Positions 44,896 to 56,070 of a stretch of 64,000 nt of DNA are shown here, in pieces. Location: NCBI GenBank assembly GCA_963920635.1, contig OY987299.1, positions 21,096,901-21,160,900 on the forward strand, written 5' to 3'. The notes beneath the pieces are model-generated. The model was not told the origin of the DNA. It worked only from the letters and a program-made list of their open reading frames with translations, and did no database searches. The DNA is from Pseudeuparius sepicola. Taxonomy: Eukaryota; Arthropoda; Insecta; Coleoptera; Anthribidae. A program made the position numbers and the translations under genes. Each line of letters begins with the position of its first letter. Within the stretch, counting starts at the first letter, position 1.

Positions 44896-46832
44896 CAGTG
44901 TGACCCATTTGTTTTGGGGTCAGTCTGTAAAAAGTGTATCAATCGTGCGATTTGGCTGATTTTTTTTTAAATTGTAGAGCTCGATGAACTGCACATTTTG
45001 AACAAAAATTGCCTGGTTCGCATAAAATCCAAAGCCTACTATGACCGTTTTTATGAGCAAAATTTTAAGAAACCATATTAGCGGTTTTTTTTGATAAAAT
45101 CTGTGTGCGCCAATGGATTGAGCACCCCTCGAAATGGGTATGTACAAAATTTCATCAAAATATTTCAAGTAATAACGATTTTGTAGAAAAATTAAAAATG
45201 CAGCCAAGGTACGTCTTTATTTTCAAAAATTCAAAGTTGGCCATGGAAAATAATTGAATTGTTTACTTTTATTAAGTGTCAAACTGTCTAAATTGAGTTC
45301 AGAAATTGTTTGTGCTCAATACAATTAATTATCATAATTATGGAATATTTAAGCATAAGAGACAAAATAGAAATTGTTCGACTCGTGGGCGACAACGAGC
45401 GCTCGGTAGCAGAAGCTGCGGCCGAATTTAACAATAGACACCCAGGTAGATCAGTGAGTCGAAGTACTGTACAACGTATAAACAATATTTTTGATGAAAC
45501 TGGATCGATTTCTAAAAATTTATTAAAAACTAGGCAAAATGGACGCCGTGGACTTGTTGAAAATAACAATCAAATTCTGCAATACTTTAGTGACAATCCT
45601 CGAAATAGTGTTCGAACGGCTAGTTTAGACCTTCATATACCCAGAGAGAGTATAAGGAGATGTTTGAGACAAAACAAAATAAAACCGTTTAAGCCAAAAT
45701 TTTTGCACACCCTGGAACCAGGAGATGAGGAGAGAAGATTAGAATTTTGCTATTGGCTGCAAGGTGAATATCTCCATAATGGCAACTTTTTAAATGAAAT
45801 TTTATTCACCGACGAAGCCACGTTTACTACAAATGGTGTAGTATCAAGTCAAAACTGCCGTCACTGGTCAGCTGAAAATCCAGAGTTTATAATAAATGCA
45901 AGGAGACAATATTCACAAAAAATTAACGTTTGGTGTGGAATACTACGCGACAGAATAATTGGCCCATTTTTCTTTGAAGGGAATTTGAATGCGGCTGGCT
46001 TCTTGAATTTTCTAGAAATTGAATTTAGAAATGCTTTAGATGAGTTACCATTAAGATACCGTTTAAATTTAAAGTTACAGTTAGATGGCAGTCCTATTCA
46101 TAATGCTCGTTTAATCAGAAACTGGCTAGATAATAATTTTGAAAACTGTTGGATAGGGCGAAATAGTCCTTTCTGTGAGTGGCCACCGAGATCTCCGGAC
46201 TTAACTCCTTTAGATTTTTTTCTTTGGGGTACACTTAAGCAAAATGTTTATAAGTCAAGACCCCATAATTTACAAGAACTGCAAGCTAGGATAAACCGTA
46301 GTTGTGAGGAAATTACTCCACAGCAAATACGAAATGTAATTTTGAATGTACGCAAGAGGAACGACAAATGCATTGTAGAAAATGGAGGCTTGGTAGAAGT
46401 TACAAAAATTTTATAATTTTAATTGTTTTTATGTTTTGTGTTTATAAGCATAAGGTTGTATTATTACAATTTAATTATTTTCCATGGCCAACTTTGAATT
46501 TTTGAAAATAAAGACGTACCTTGGCTGCATTTTTAATTTTTCTACAAAATCGTTATTACTTGAAATAGTTTGATGAAATTTTGTACATACCCATTTCGAG
46601 GGGTGCTCAATCCATTGGCGCACACAGATTTTTTCAAAAAAAAACGCTAATATGGTTTCTTAAAATTTTGCTCATAAAAACGGTCATAGTAGGCTTTGGA
46701 TTTTATGCGAACCAGGCAATTTTTGTTCAAAATGTGCAGTTCATCGAGCTCTACAATTTAAAAAAAAATCAGCCAAATCGCACGATTGATACACTTTTTA
46801 CAGACTGACCCCAAAACAAATGGGTCACACTG
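44896..46832 (+). mobile_element. Apparently intact mariner-type transposon
   Basis: 1937 bp, beginning CAGTGTGACCCATTTG and ending with the reverse complement, flanked by TA on each side. The TIRs are very long, about 360 bp (44896-45258 and 46470-46832), and nearly identical. Between them is one uninterrupted transposase gene. Everything needed for autonomous transposition appears present. The frames at 44920-45207 and 46581-46808 are the same TIR read in mirror and are not genes. Confidence 0.93.
45310..46416 (+). CDS. Tc1/mariner-superfamily transposase, full length
   Basis: A DDE-type transposase that would cut and paste the element at TA sites. The frame has 368 codons from ATG 45310. 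A second ATG at 45340 (M-E-Y-L-S-I-R-D-K) is the likelier start, because the first ten residues are hydrophobic and unlike the family. An N-terminal helix-turn-helix of the DUF4817 type spans residues ~14-70 and includes S-R-S-T-V-Q-R-I and F-D-E-T-G-S-I. The catalytic Asp residues are in F-T-D-E-A-T-F, in Q-L-D-G-S-P-I-H-N and in S-P-D-L-T-P-L-D. I count 42 residues between the second and third, so it is close to the DD41D type with one extra residue. No stop or frameshift is seen. Expression is not shown. Confidence 0.92.
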   Translation: MCSIQLIIIIMEYLSIRDKIEIVRLVGDNERSVAEAAAEFNNRHPGRSVSRSTVQRINNIFDETGSISKNLLKTRQNGRRGLVENNNQILQYFSDNPRNSVRTASLDLHIPRESIRRCLRQNKIKPFKPKFLHTLEPGDEERRLEFCYWLQGEYLHNGNFLNEILFTDEATFTTNGVVSSQNCRHWSAENPEFIINARRQYSQKINVWCGILRDRIIGPFFFEGNLNAAGFLNFLEIEFRNALDELPLRYRLNLKLQLDGSPIHNARLIRNWLDNNFENCWIGRNSPFCEWPPRSPDLTPLDFFLWGTLKQNVYKSRPHNLQELQARINRSCEEITPQQIRNVILNVRKRNDKCIVENGGLVEVTKIL

Positions 46833-46834
46833 TA

Positions 46835-47290
46835 TATCTCGTATGTTTGCGTTTGACGTAGGGATCGCGCATATATCACCAGCATGGCGCAGCGTTGGCA
46901 TTACTGAAATAATAAGCTCGACGGCGGGGAGATGCAGCCGCGTAATCTTTGTTTATTGTTGCGAGGGATGCGGCGCGCACTCCCCTGTTATTATGTTTAT
47001 CTTACACCCATAGCCAATAACTCTGGGTGTTCTCCAGAAACGGTTACTGGCGCTCATGCAAATTGAATGCGCTTACGTGCAACGGCGATTACTTACTCCG
47101 GATCTCGGCCTGCATGCATTCTACATGTCCGCTCGCCCCAGTTCTGTAAACATTTTTATGCGTTCTGTTTCAAGGATTATGTCTAGCTTTATGCCAGAGC
47201 GGTTTCCTTCTATAAAGGAGATACCGGAATCGTTTATTTCAAACCCAGTGGGTCCTTATAGCGTGCTTGCTAATTCAGAGATACTTTACA
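46835..47290. other. Unassigned, mixed composition
   Basis: Less AT-rich than most of the window. Frames at 46786-47013 and 47056-47331 have no recognisable domain. No repeat partner seen. Confidence 0.4.
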
Positions 47291-47292
47291 CA

Positions 47293-47412
47293 ATACAATA
47301 TAATAATAATAATTATCACCCTCCAAATTAGGAGGACCCCCAGAAGCAACTATATAAATGATGCGGGGGAGAAGGGCAATTACTATTATTTTGCCTTCGT
47401 TGCAATTTGTTC
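47293..47412 (-). mobile_element. SINE-tail copy (minus strand)
   Basis: Begins at a TAA tract, then TATCACCCTCCAAATTAGG, CCCCAGAAGCAAC and GCGGGGGAGAAGGGCAATTA. It ends near CTTCGTTGCAATTTG. More diverged than the other copies. Confidence 0.65.
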
Positions 47413-47673
47413 GGTAAATACACCAGCCTGCAATAATTTGGGAACTTATGACTAATGCGGGGAAGAAATGTAGTCAAAGTTTTTTAATATCCAAAATGCA
47501 CCTACAGGAATATTGAGAAAATAATTAATGAAAACGAAAATTTCAAACTATTAATTTCAAATGCATTATAAACGAATATCACTAATATCACTAATATCAA
47601 CTGTTAACAATTGTTAACAATTAACAGTTACCATTGGAAGTTATTTCCGCCATTCTCAATACATAATAGTGAT

Positions 47674-47730
47674 CCCTGCGTCACAATAGTCGACAATGGA
47701 AAATGCATTGTTGGCCATTGTGACGCAGTG
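47674..47730. repeat. Short hairpin
   Basis: CTGCGTCACAATAGTCGACAATG is partly mirrored by CATTGTTGGCCATTGTGACGCAG, giving a stem of about 23 bp with a few mismatches. Function unknown. Confidence 0.55.
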
Positions 47731-48354
47731 TTTATAGTTCATAGTGCATTTCAATACTTTGAAATTCAATATCCCTTAATATTTAACTAAAAAACGTTTA
47801 CTACATTTTCAATACAATATTAGTCATAATACTTGCAAAAAGCTAAAATTTACCAAGTGAATGCGTATACGTTAAACATCACCCTGAACAACTTCAGATT
47901 ATTCGGAAAATATAGGTACTACTGCTTTTGGTTTTCAGACAGACTTATTCCTTTTGTTTTCTTAAATCTTGGTTTCTTTCATTTCCAAAACTCAGCAAGG
48001 TTTGGGCCAATAAATGTGGTATTCTTGGATGCAGCTCTTGGTTGAAGAATATAGAGAAAATTAATTTTGAAGTTATACGTGCAGTTGAACAACGAGGTAA
48101 TTTATTGCCGTTTCAAGTCCAAAATTGCCAAAAACTTTTGAAACTTAGAAGTGGAGTTCTCGAAATATTTTTCCCGATTTACATCGAAAGTATAATTTTT
48201 CGGAATAATTTCAATCACACATTTTAAATCTCATAGGGATTCATGATAAGTACATCAGGGTGTCCGTAGTTTTTGTAGGCAAACTTGTCATTGTATCATT
48301 GCCTCATATTTTTGGTTTATTGTGGGCGAGTTAAGCATCTCTCTTGTGCTTGTG
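47731..48354. other. Unassigned, no gene seen
   Basis: AT-rich. Overlapping frames at 47833-48227 show no recognisable motif. Confidence 0.45.
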
Positions 48355-48356
48355 TA

Positions 48357-48830
48357 CAGGGTGTTCCCGTATATTTTGACCCAACCCTAGAGCCTTTATT
48401 TTTCGAGTTAGAAAAAATTACTTAAATGAAAGTTGTAGGGTACCAAATATAGTCCCAAAAATAATGGATTGATAGGAATGCTCTTGCCTAAGTTGAAATG
48501 TTTTTCCATGACAACCTTGATTAAATAATATAAAGATGGTATTTATCTGCAATTTGGAATAACATGCGATTGCTTAGAGCAAACATATAACATATTTATA
48601 TTGTTGGAATCGGAAAAATGCGTGCAATTCAAAAATCCACAAATATACAAGGTGTTCCAATAAAAAAAGTAAGTTTATGTTTTTTCATAAACTTGCGACG
48701 CTTATTTGTTTTATCTAGAAACAGATCCTAGCGGTTCAGAAAAAACCCTACAACTTTCATTTAAGTAATTTTTTTCTAACTCAAAAAATAAAGGCTCTAG
48801 GGCTGGGTCAAAATATACGGGAACACCCTG
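48357..48830. mobile_element. Palindromic element P5
   Basis: The ends are CAGGGTGTTCCCGTATATTT and the reverse complement, next to TA. The outer ~95 bp on each side pair almost perfectly through the TAGAGCCTTTATTTTT and AACTTTCATTTAAGTAA segments. 474 bp, non-coding. Confidence 0.82.
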
Positions 48831-48934
48831 TACAAGCATCACTCCCTGTAGAATAAACAAACAAAACAAATAAACCAGTTTTTGTTGTATTAAGTGTCAA
48901 TCATCCGAGCAATCATCTATTATACTTTTGGATA

Positions 48935-50420
48935 TATAAACTCCTGGACAAAATTAACGCAACATCATAAAGTTGCCACTTATTTGATGCTATTTTTTTT
49001 CTGAATTTATGATCCGATTTGAATGATTTTTTTTGCATTGTAGGCTGATTCCTTGACAATGTCATAGTTTTCGCTGTTTATGATAAAAAGTTCATTTTCG
49101 ATTTATACCGGGTGTAACAAAAATGTTATGTTTTTTTCCGAAAATTCGTATCACCCTGTGGAGTATACTAGCAACCGAAACATATAGCAGTTGACATTAG
49201 ACGGTAGGTCCATCTTTCTTCAACATTTTCTTTTTTGGTTTACTTCATTATCTCTGTTATTAAAGGAGATACACTGTTTTATAGCGTAACATGTTTTTAT
49301 AGACTTTATTATTCGACACATTCATTGTTAAATGTTTTCAAGTAGGCTATAGAACTTTTCTGACATTTCAAGCGATGTGTCAACAGATGTTGTGTTTTAA
49401 AGTTACAAAGGTCAAATAAAATTCCGATAAAAACTATTCGGAAACTGCTCATTAAACGTTCGTTTCATATGCCCAGTTGCCCGACTAAGTATTCTATCGT
49501 TTTTTTAACCAGCCTCATTAAAACGTCTTCTGATAGTTCGAGACGATATTGTATGATGGCGAGCAGTTCTAAGCTCACTTTTTAGCCCAGTACTAGTGAT
49601 ATTCCTGTTTCTTAGAGCAGTTTGCCTAATAAAACGCTCATCCCTTGGATCGGTACATCGGTTTCGCCCTTGGCCTGATCTTCGACAGTAAGATCCTGTC
49701 TCGTTAAATCGTTCAACCATACGACTTATAGTCGAACGATGTCTTCCTATCACATTAGCAACATGACACATCGAATAGCCTTCATCCACCAAAGTTAAAG
49801 CTCTTACTGCTTCTTCTGCCGATAAATTTTTTGGTCGACTCATTTTTCAAGTTTAAAATACTCGTCGGGCAACTGGGCATATGAAACGAACGTTTAATAA
49901 GCAGTTTCCGAACAGTTTTTATCGGTATGGCGAATTTTATTTGACCTTTGTAACTTTAAAACACAACATCTGTTGACACATCGCTTGAAATGTCAAAAAA
50001 AGTTCCATAGCCTACTTGAAAACATTTAACAATGAATGTGTTGAATAATAAAGTCTATAAAAACATGTTGTACGCTATAAAACAGTGTATCTCCTTTAAT
50101 AACAGAGATAATGAAGTAAACCAAAAAAGAAAACGTTGAAGAAAGATGGACCTACCGTCTAATATGCTATAAGTTTCGGTTGCTAGTATACTCCACAGGG
50201 TGATACGAATTTTTGGAAAAAAACATAACATTTTTGTTACACCCGGTATAAATCGAAAATGAATTTTTTATCATAAACAGCGAAAACTATGACATTGTCA
50301 AGGAACCAACCTACAATACAAAAAAAAATCATTCAAATCGGATCATAAATTCAGAAAAAAATAGCATCAAATAAGTGGCAAATTTATGATGTTGCGTTAA
50401 TTTTGTCCAGGAGTTTATAT
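48935..50420 (-). mobile_element. Long-TIR Tc1-like element encoding only a DNA-binding domain
   Basis: Arms of about 560 bp (48935-49495 and 49855-50420) are nearly identical reverse complements. They start AAACTCCTGGACAAAATTA and flank a single 113-codon frame. TA-rich flanks fit a TA target. The catalytic half of the transposase gene is absent, so it cannot move on its own. Secondary ends, ACCGGGTGTAACAAAAATG, sit about 170 bp inside each arm. Confidence 0.85.
49505..49843 (-). CDS. Tc1-type transposase N-terminal DNA-binding domain, truncated
   Basis: 112 residues, starting M-S-R-P-K-N-L-S at 49843. The first helix-turn-helix spans ~8-50 and includes V-I-G-R-H-R-S-T-I-S-R-M-V-E-R-F. A G-R-N-R AT-hook-like linker is near residue 58, and a second helix-turn-helix is at ~65-110 with I-S-S-R-T-I-R-R-R-F. 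This is the bipartite paired-like DNA-binding region of Tc1 transposases. The frame stops right after N-E-A-G, where the catalytic domain would begin, and no DDE residues follow. The domain itself has no stop or frameshift. If expressed it could bind the element's TIRs without cutting. It sits centred between two ~560-bp arms. Confidence 0.85.
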   Translation of the reverse strand: MSRPKNLSAEEAVRALTLVDEGYSMCHVANVIGRHRSTISRMVERFNETGSYCRRSGQGRNRCTDPRDERFIRQTALRNRNITSTGLKSELRTARHHTISSRTIRRRFNEAG

Positions 50421-51750
50421 TTTTTTAATTTAGAGTAATATTTTGTTGTATATAATTTATAATATTTTGTTTCGCCCCCCATGTTTGACCACGTCTATGT
50501 ACGAGACCGATTTCTTATACTTATTGGAAAGTAAGTTATCTATAGGGTGTCATAAATTCTGGTACCTACTAACAGAATAGAAAAAAATATTCTATTAACC
50601 ATAGGTCTATCGTATTTTGTTTTTGAGACACAGGGCGATAAATGATTTTTTTAATCGAATCTTCTATAATGAGAAACGTACTGTTTCAAAATTTAGCACA
50701 GGTAGGTTTTAGAGAATCGTGTACAGAGTACAGGGCGCTAGCTAAATCGCTTAATTCACAGAAACATTTTAAGGCATTCAGTTTTTGGGGTTACTCTTTC
50801 TGTCTTTTGTCTCACATTCTAATGTAAAATTACAAGATAGGCCAGTCATTTAACACATCGTAAGTCGCAAAGAATTGCACTGTTCCCATTTTTTGGGATG
50901 TTCTTAGGAGAGAAATTCGAAAGACCTGTACTAAGTGCGTATGGTGCTCGGAAAACCTCGAAATTTTCTGACTTTTCAGTTTTTTCCGTCTTAGAACATT
51001 TTGAACATATTGACGTTTCTTGTCTACGCCAAAAGATTATTTCGAGTTTACTGTTATAATAAATTGAAAGACATAAAATTCTGTTTGGGAGAAGATTCTT
51101 CCATAAATTTAAAAGCAACAATTTGTAGATGCATATAAGTCTGCAAAATCTTTCGTTTGGAACCTAACAACACAATAGATACAAAACCACTTAAGGCGTC
51201 CGAAAAGATGAGAACTAAGAACTAAGTCTAAAAAAGAGATTTCTGCGGAAATTTTTGAAAAGAAAATTCAAGACTTAATCTCTCAAGTGTTTGTTATTTC
51301 CAAATAATGATAATGCATAGATAGCTCTTCCAATCCAATTAAAGAAATACAATACAATATGGATATATTCCTTTTATCTAGTCAACCTGCCTTTTGCTAG
51401 TTGATTAAAAACAACTTTTATAAAATTAAATCTCTAGTTGCTACTAGACGGCAAAGAACAGACATAAAGGTATAACAACTCGCCATACTCCCAATAATTA
51501 CTGAACCCTAAAAATCCATTTAAAATAAATTATTTTTTTCAAAATTTCTCTAAAGTAACACATACGAAAATAGAATAAAACTCCAAAATCTTTTCAATTA
51601 ATGTGAAACCAATTTTTCAAAAGTTATCTTGGTACACATCTGAAAAAGAACTGTAGCTTCAAGCTACTTTTAGAAAATAGTCAACATTAAAGGGTCGAAA
51701 TAAAAAAAAAGTATTATTATAATATTTTAGAACTTCTCTAGTTTAATTCA
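50421..51750. other. Unassigned, no gene seen
   Basis: AT-rich. The frames at 50642-50827 and 50846-51121 lack motifs. ATAGGGTGTCATAAATTCTG (about 50542) next to TA may be a single element end. Confidence 0.45.
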
Positions 51751-51753
51751 CCA

Positions 51754-52110
51754 AATGTCAATGTTAGGTATGAGTGACTCCATGAAAACAATCTTTAGAA
51801 GTGGATGTAACCCAACGGGCACCAAAAGGCGCGTGCCTACGAAAGCGTCATTTATTTCATCCTAGGTACAAATCCCACAGGATACATTTGGTTTTCTTAT
51901 TGTCAACAAAAATACAGATTTTATTGTTTACTATGGTAAAATAAAATACTAAGCAATACAATTTGTATTGATAATTAAAAAAAGAAAATGCATCGTGTTG
52001 GATTTGAACCTAAAAATGAAATAAATGATGCTTTTCTCGTTAGGTTACATCCAATTCTGCGGATTGTATTCATGAAGTCACTCATATCTGAAATTGACAT
52101 TTATGGTGCA
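51754..52110. mobile_element. Palindromic element with tRNA-like B-box motif
   Basis: 51754-51900 and the reverse complement of 51980-52110 share AAATGTCAAT, TATGAGTGACT, GGATGTAACCYAACG and TCATTTATTTCAT. Each arm ends in a RGGTWCAAATCC sequence that resembles a tRNA B box. No cloverleaf can be drawn confidently, so it is reported as a foldback and not as a tRNA gene. Confidence 0.55.
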
Positions 52111-52182
52111 CAATTAATTAGTAGCTTTTAATTAATTTCTGGTCATTTTTGGGAGGGTACAGACGCGGCCCTTGAAATCGTT

Positions 52183-53400
52183 CCAATATACGTGCGGTCG
52201 CAAAGGAGTTCAACTGACAACGTTGTAATTACCCCTAACAATGACGTCAAAACCTATAGACGTGGTGCCCCATTGTTAAAGTGCCCTTTGTTTTGACTCC
52301 AATATTGAATAATATATCCATACTACTCTAATAACATGCTACAAACAAAGACAGAAAGTCAACCATCAACCAACTATACACCCGGTGATTCCCGGTTATA
52401 ATTCCTCCAAAATCACACTTAGATATCGCATGTTTTTTCTTGTTTGGGGGCGCCGCGCCGGAAGCATCGGAACCTCACCTGAAGACTCGGGGGATGGTCT
52501 AACGACGCCAGCCTCCGAGCCCAGAGTCGAAATAAGTTCGCTACGGCTCGACAAAAAGGGGCAATTTCTGACAATCTCGCGACATTTTCGGAATAATTTA
52601 ATGGAGCGCTTAAATTGTGATTAGTTCTGGGCGTCAAGCGTTTATCAAAACAAACCTGTCTATAGGTTCTGACGTCATTGACCCCTCCCCTCTCTCGCGT
52701 TTTGAAAGCTAGCCATAACCTATTAGGCGTAAGTGACGGCAAATATATCAGCTTATTACGCGACATTGCCAGGTAGAGTGCGAAAAACAGTACATTTTGC
52801 GCTGTTAGGTTGGCCTTAGATTGCCTGAACAATAGTGGAAAATATTACAACCCCGCCCGCGAATATTGACGGTTTTTTTCGCAAAAGTCTTCGACAACCT
52901 CAAATAAAGCCGTTCTAAAAATCGAAGGAGGTGGTCAATCTCTTAATTGGGTGTCGTACTTTCCTCCGGTACTGAAAAAAACCTCGAAAATCCGATATCT
53001 AAGGGAATTTCCCGATTCACGATTAACCAGTTTAGAGAAACGGGACAGCTGTAGAATCAACGAAACTGACGGAAAATCCTCTGAAACCACTCTTGGAAAT
53101 TGCGTGTTTTTTCTTATTTCTCGACTTTTCGGGGCCCCGGAAACCACCGGGATACTCCAGGGAAGCTTTAAAATTAAATTAAATCAAAGTTTTGGTTCGC
53201 GGTTGAGATAAAGAAATGTAATAAACCAATGTAAAAACCACTACGAGATTCCTCTACAATAATACAATCATACTTATACTTTATTTAACTAATACCACTT
53301 TGACAATCAAAGAAATCCGCGTAATTTCATGTTACGTGAATCGTGAATCTCAAAACACGAAGAAACAGTGTAAAACTTTAAATCGAAATGTGATCTGCTA
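52183..53400 (-). repeat. Repeat family R, copy 2 (inverted, interrupted)
   Basis: Reverse-orientation copy of 36930-37765, recognisable from CGTTCCAATATACG at one side to GTTTTACACTGTTTC (as complement) at the other. A 442-bp MITE (52239-52680) splits it. The frames at 52935-53211 are shadows. Confidence 0.75.
52239..52680. mobile_element. MITE with CAATGACGTCA ends
   Basis: CAATGACGTCAAAACCTATA at the left is mirrored by TATAGGTTCTGACGTCATTG at the right. The hexamer ACCCCT flanks it at 52231-52236 and 52681-52686, with two extra A bases at the left junction. The comparison with repeat R copy 1 shows the empty site. The interior is GC-rich (52440-52560). Frames there (52385-52624, 52419-52832) have no domain. 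Confidence 0.75.
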
Positions 53401-54450
53401 AATCTATTCACCGGGTTAATTTGTCTGGGAAAGCAACATTTTCCAGAAAATTCCGCATCAATACAGGAGATATTTGGAAAAATCATGCACGGATTTCAAA
53501 AATCGTCTTTCTCGCTCTGCGGGAATAGGCATAACAATAATGAAGGTTCATTGTTCAGAATCATTGTCAATCATAGTTATCGTAACACGATGACTATGTT
53601 GTCAATGCTCTCAAAACTGAGCGTGTGGAATTTTTAGTAAAAACTGCAGACAATTACCCGTCCACAAAAAAATTGTACCCCGCACCGCGCGATCTCTGAA
53701 ACCTGGCGCTCCGCGACCCCAAATCCCAGAAATACGTCACGGCAATGTTCCCTATAAGCGGCAGTTGTGTCTTATCGATCTGCCGCCCTTTTTTTGTTCG
53801 GTGGCGTGCCCTTTCAGGGCGGTCGGGCAGGATATGAAATATTCGCTGGGGAGGTTTTTTTCCTCCTGAAGTCTGGCCGGCAGTTTCTTCCTTTAGTACG
53901 CCCGGCAATTCTATGGGTGTAATCTAGATGTCTGGAGATTATCCGGGGCCGGCCGGCGTGCTTTTGTACGGGCCCACGCAGTTGTTTGATGGATGTTTGT
54001 ATTTTGTATTATTAGCGAAGAATGGCATTGAGGGTATTTTAACGGTTTTGGTGGAGGGTTTTCCACTAATACGAAGCTTGTGCAGAACTGAGTTTTGCAG
54101 ATGGGACCTTGCGGAAAGTACGGGAGTTGACAGATAGAATAATAACAACGTCGATATTTTTAAGAATAAAGTGTGATGTTTTTGTGGCACTCACCGCTAC
54201 TTGTACCTACTATACATGGTGTAACTTTGATTAGTGCATACATTTTAACGGACGGTTTGAGACGGTTTTAAGAAGCCTTTTACTATTGTTTGTCGTAATC
54301 AAAACCTACTCTGAATGAATGCAAGCTTTGGTAGAAATGTTATTGTTTGTTATATGAGTGTGCAAATATCCCGAAAACAGCTTATCAGAAAGTACAATTT
54401 TTTTCGCGTAAAACCCCAGAGGGAAACGTATTTACGTCAAAAAAAAGAAT
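53401..54450. other. Unassigned, with GC-rich block D
   Basis: 53670-53960 is GC-rich. Frames at 53654-53908 (-) and 53928-54190 (both strands) overlap each other and have no recognisable motif. Confidence 0.4.
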
Positions 54451-54453
54451 ATA

Positions 54454-55938
54454 CAGAGTGTCTCACTTATAACTTCTTTAATTTTTAACCGACCAGAACA
54501 AAAGTTTTACCAAAGGTAGATGGCATTGTTGCCTACTTATTTCCAAAAAATTATTTGCCTACTCCAAAGTCAAAGCCACCTGCGATGTCACAATCGATCG
54601 AGGCTAAAAATCTGAAAATCATATTGGACATTTTTTTCAAAAAAGTGTACTAAAAAAATTTATTCAGAATCGATTCAGAACCCTAAATCCAAAATTTGGT
54701 CAAAATAAAAAATATTAAATAAAAAAAATTAAGTAAATTTAAAAATATACAATATGTATCCACGGCAAAGCGGTATTATAGGTGTACATTTGCCATTTTT
54801 TTGCATTACAAACACAATTTTTTGTATTCTGCTCTTGCTTCACCCAAAAACAATTTTTAGTATCTTGGTCTTTAAAAAAGTTAATAGAGGGCGCTGGTAG
54901 CCGCTTAAAAATAAAAATCGCTTCAGGTAAAGTACTTTTTCTGTGTGAAATATTGTAAAATTTTATTAGAAAAACTTGCTCAGAATTAAAAAAATATGAC
55001 ATTGTGTCAAATTACAGAAGTAAATAATTTTTTTATTTATATATGTTTTTTAAATATAAGTAATCATAATTTAAATTTATTTATTCTACCCATGTTCCTC
55101 CATTTTCAGCACACATCACACAAAGACGGATCACTTTTATTTTTGTTTCCATGGCACACTCTTCTTAAAACATTAAAATTACAAAAATGCTATAAATTCA
55201 ATTGACCTTCAAGCCATTCAAAATAGCTACAAAAAATTTAAGAACAGAGTTGAGATGTGTACTGAAAATGGAGGAACATGTGTAGAATAAATAAATTTAA
55301 ATTATGATTAGAAATAAAAAAATTATTTAGTTCTGTAATTTGATACAACGTCATATTCTGAGCACCTTCTTCTAATAAAATTTTTCAATATTTCGCACAG
55401 AAAAGGCACTTTACCTGATGCCATTTTTATTCCAAGTCCAAGGTACTAAAAATAGTTTTTGGCTGAAGCAAGAGCAGAATACAAAAAATTGTGTTTGTAA
55501 TGCAAAAAATTGTCATATACACCTATAAAACCGCTTTGCCGTGGACACATTGTATATAAAATTTGTTTTGTAGCTTTTAATTTTATTTTTAAATTATTAC
55601 TTTTTGAAAACAACTTGCCTTCAAAGCTTCCATGGCACGCTTTTCTAAACGCAGCAAATTCTTAATTGCTATTTTTGGACTTTAATTTTTTTTATTTAAT
55701 ATTTTTTGTTTTTGAGAAAATTTTGGATTTAGGGTGCAGGATCGATTCTGAACAACTTCTTTTAGTAAATTTATTTGAAAAAAAATGCCTAATATGATTT
55801 TCAGATTTTTATCCACAATTGTGGCATCGCAGGTGGCTTTAACTTTGGAGCAGGCAACTATTTTTTTGGAAATAAGTACTGGTCGGTTAAAAATTAAAGA
55901 AGTTATACGGTTGTTTCACTCTTAAGTGAGACACTCTG
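54454..55938. mobile_element. Long palindromic element P6
   Basis: The ends are CAGAGTGTCTCACTTA and the reverse complement, next to TA. Arms of about 700 bp pair along their length and share AAAGCCACCTGCGATG and GGCAAAGCGGT. 1485 bp. The mirrored frames (54739-55002 and 54996-55205) come from the arms and have no domain. Confidence 0.82.
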
Positions 55939-56070
55939 TATGTACCTAGACCAAAAAAGTTATGACGTTACCAAAATTCGTTCAAAAGTTATTTGTAAAA
56001 ATAAAAAATTTAATTTAAACTTTGATATCATGTATCTTTTTAGATGTGTAATTTCGACCCCACTTTTATA

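Noticed and set aside
44920..46808. Two identical-looking proteins at opposite ends of the mariner element
   Set aside because: They are the long terminal inverted repeat read in mirror, not genes.
51754..52110. Possible tRNA gene with a B-box-like GGTTCAAATCC
   Set aside because: No acceptor stem or anticodon arm could be drawn, and the motif sits in both arms of a foldback element.
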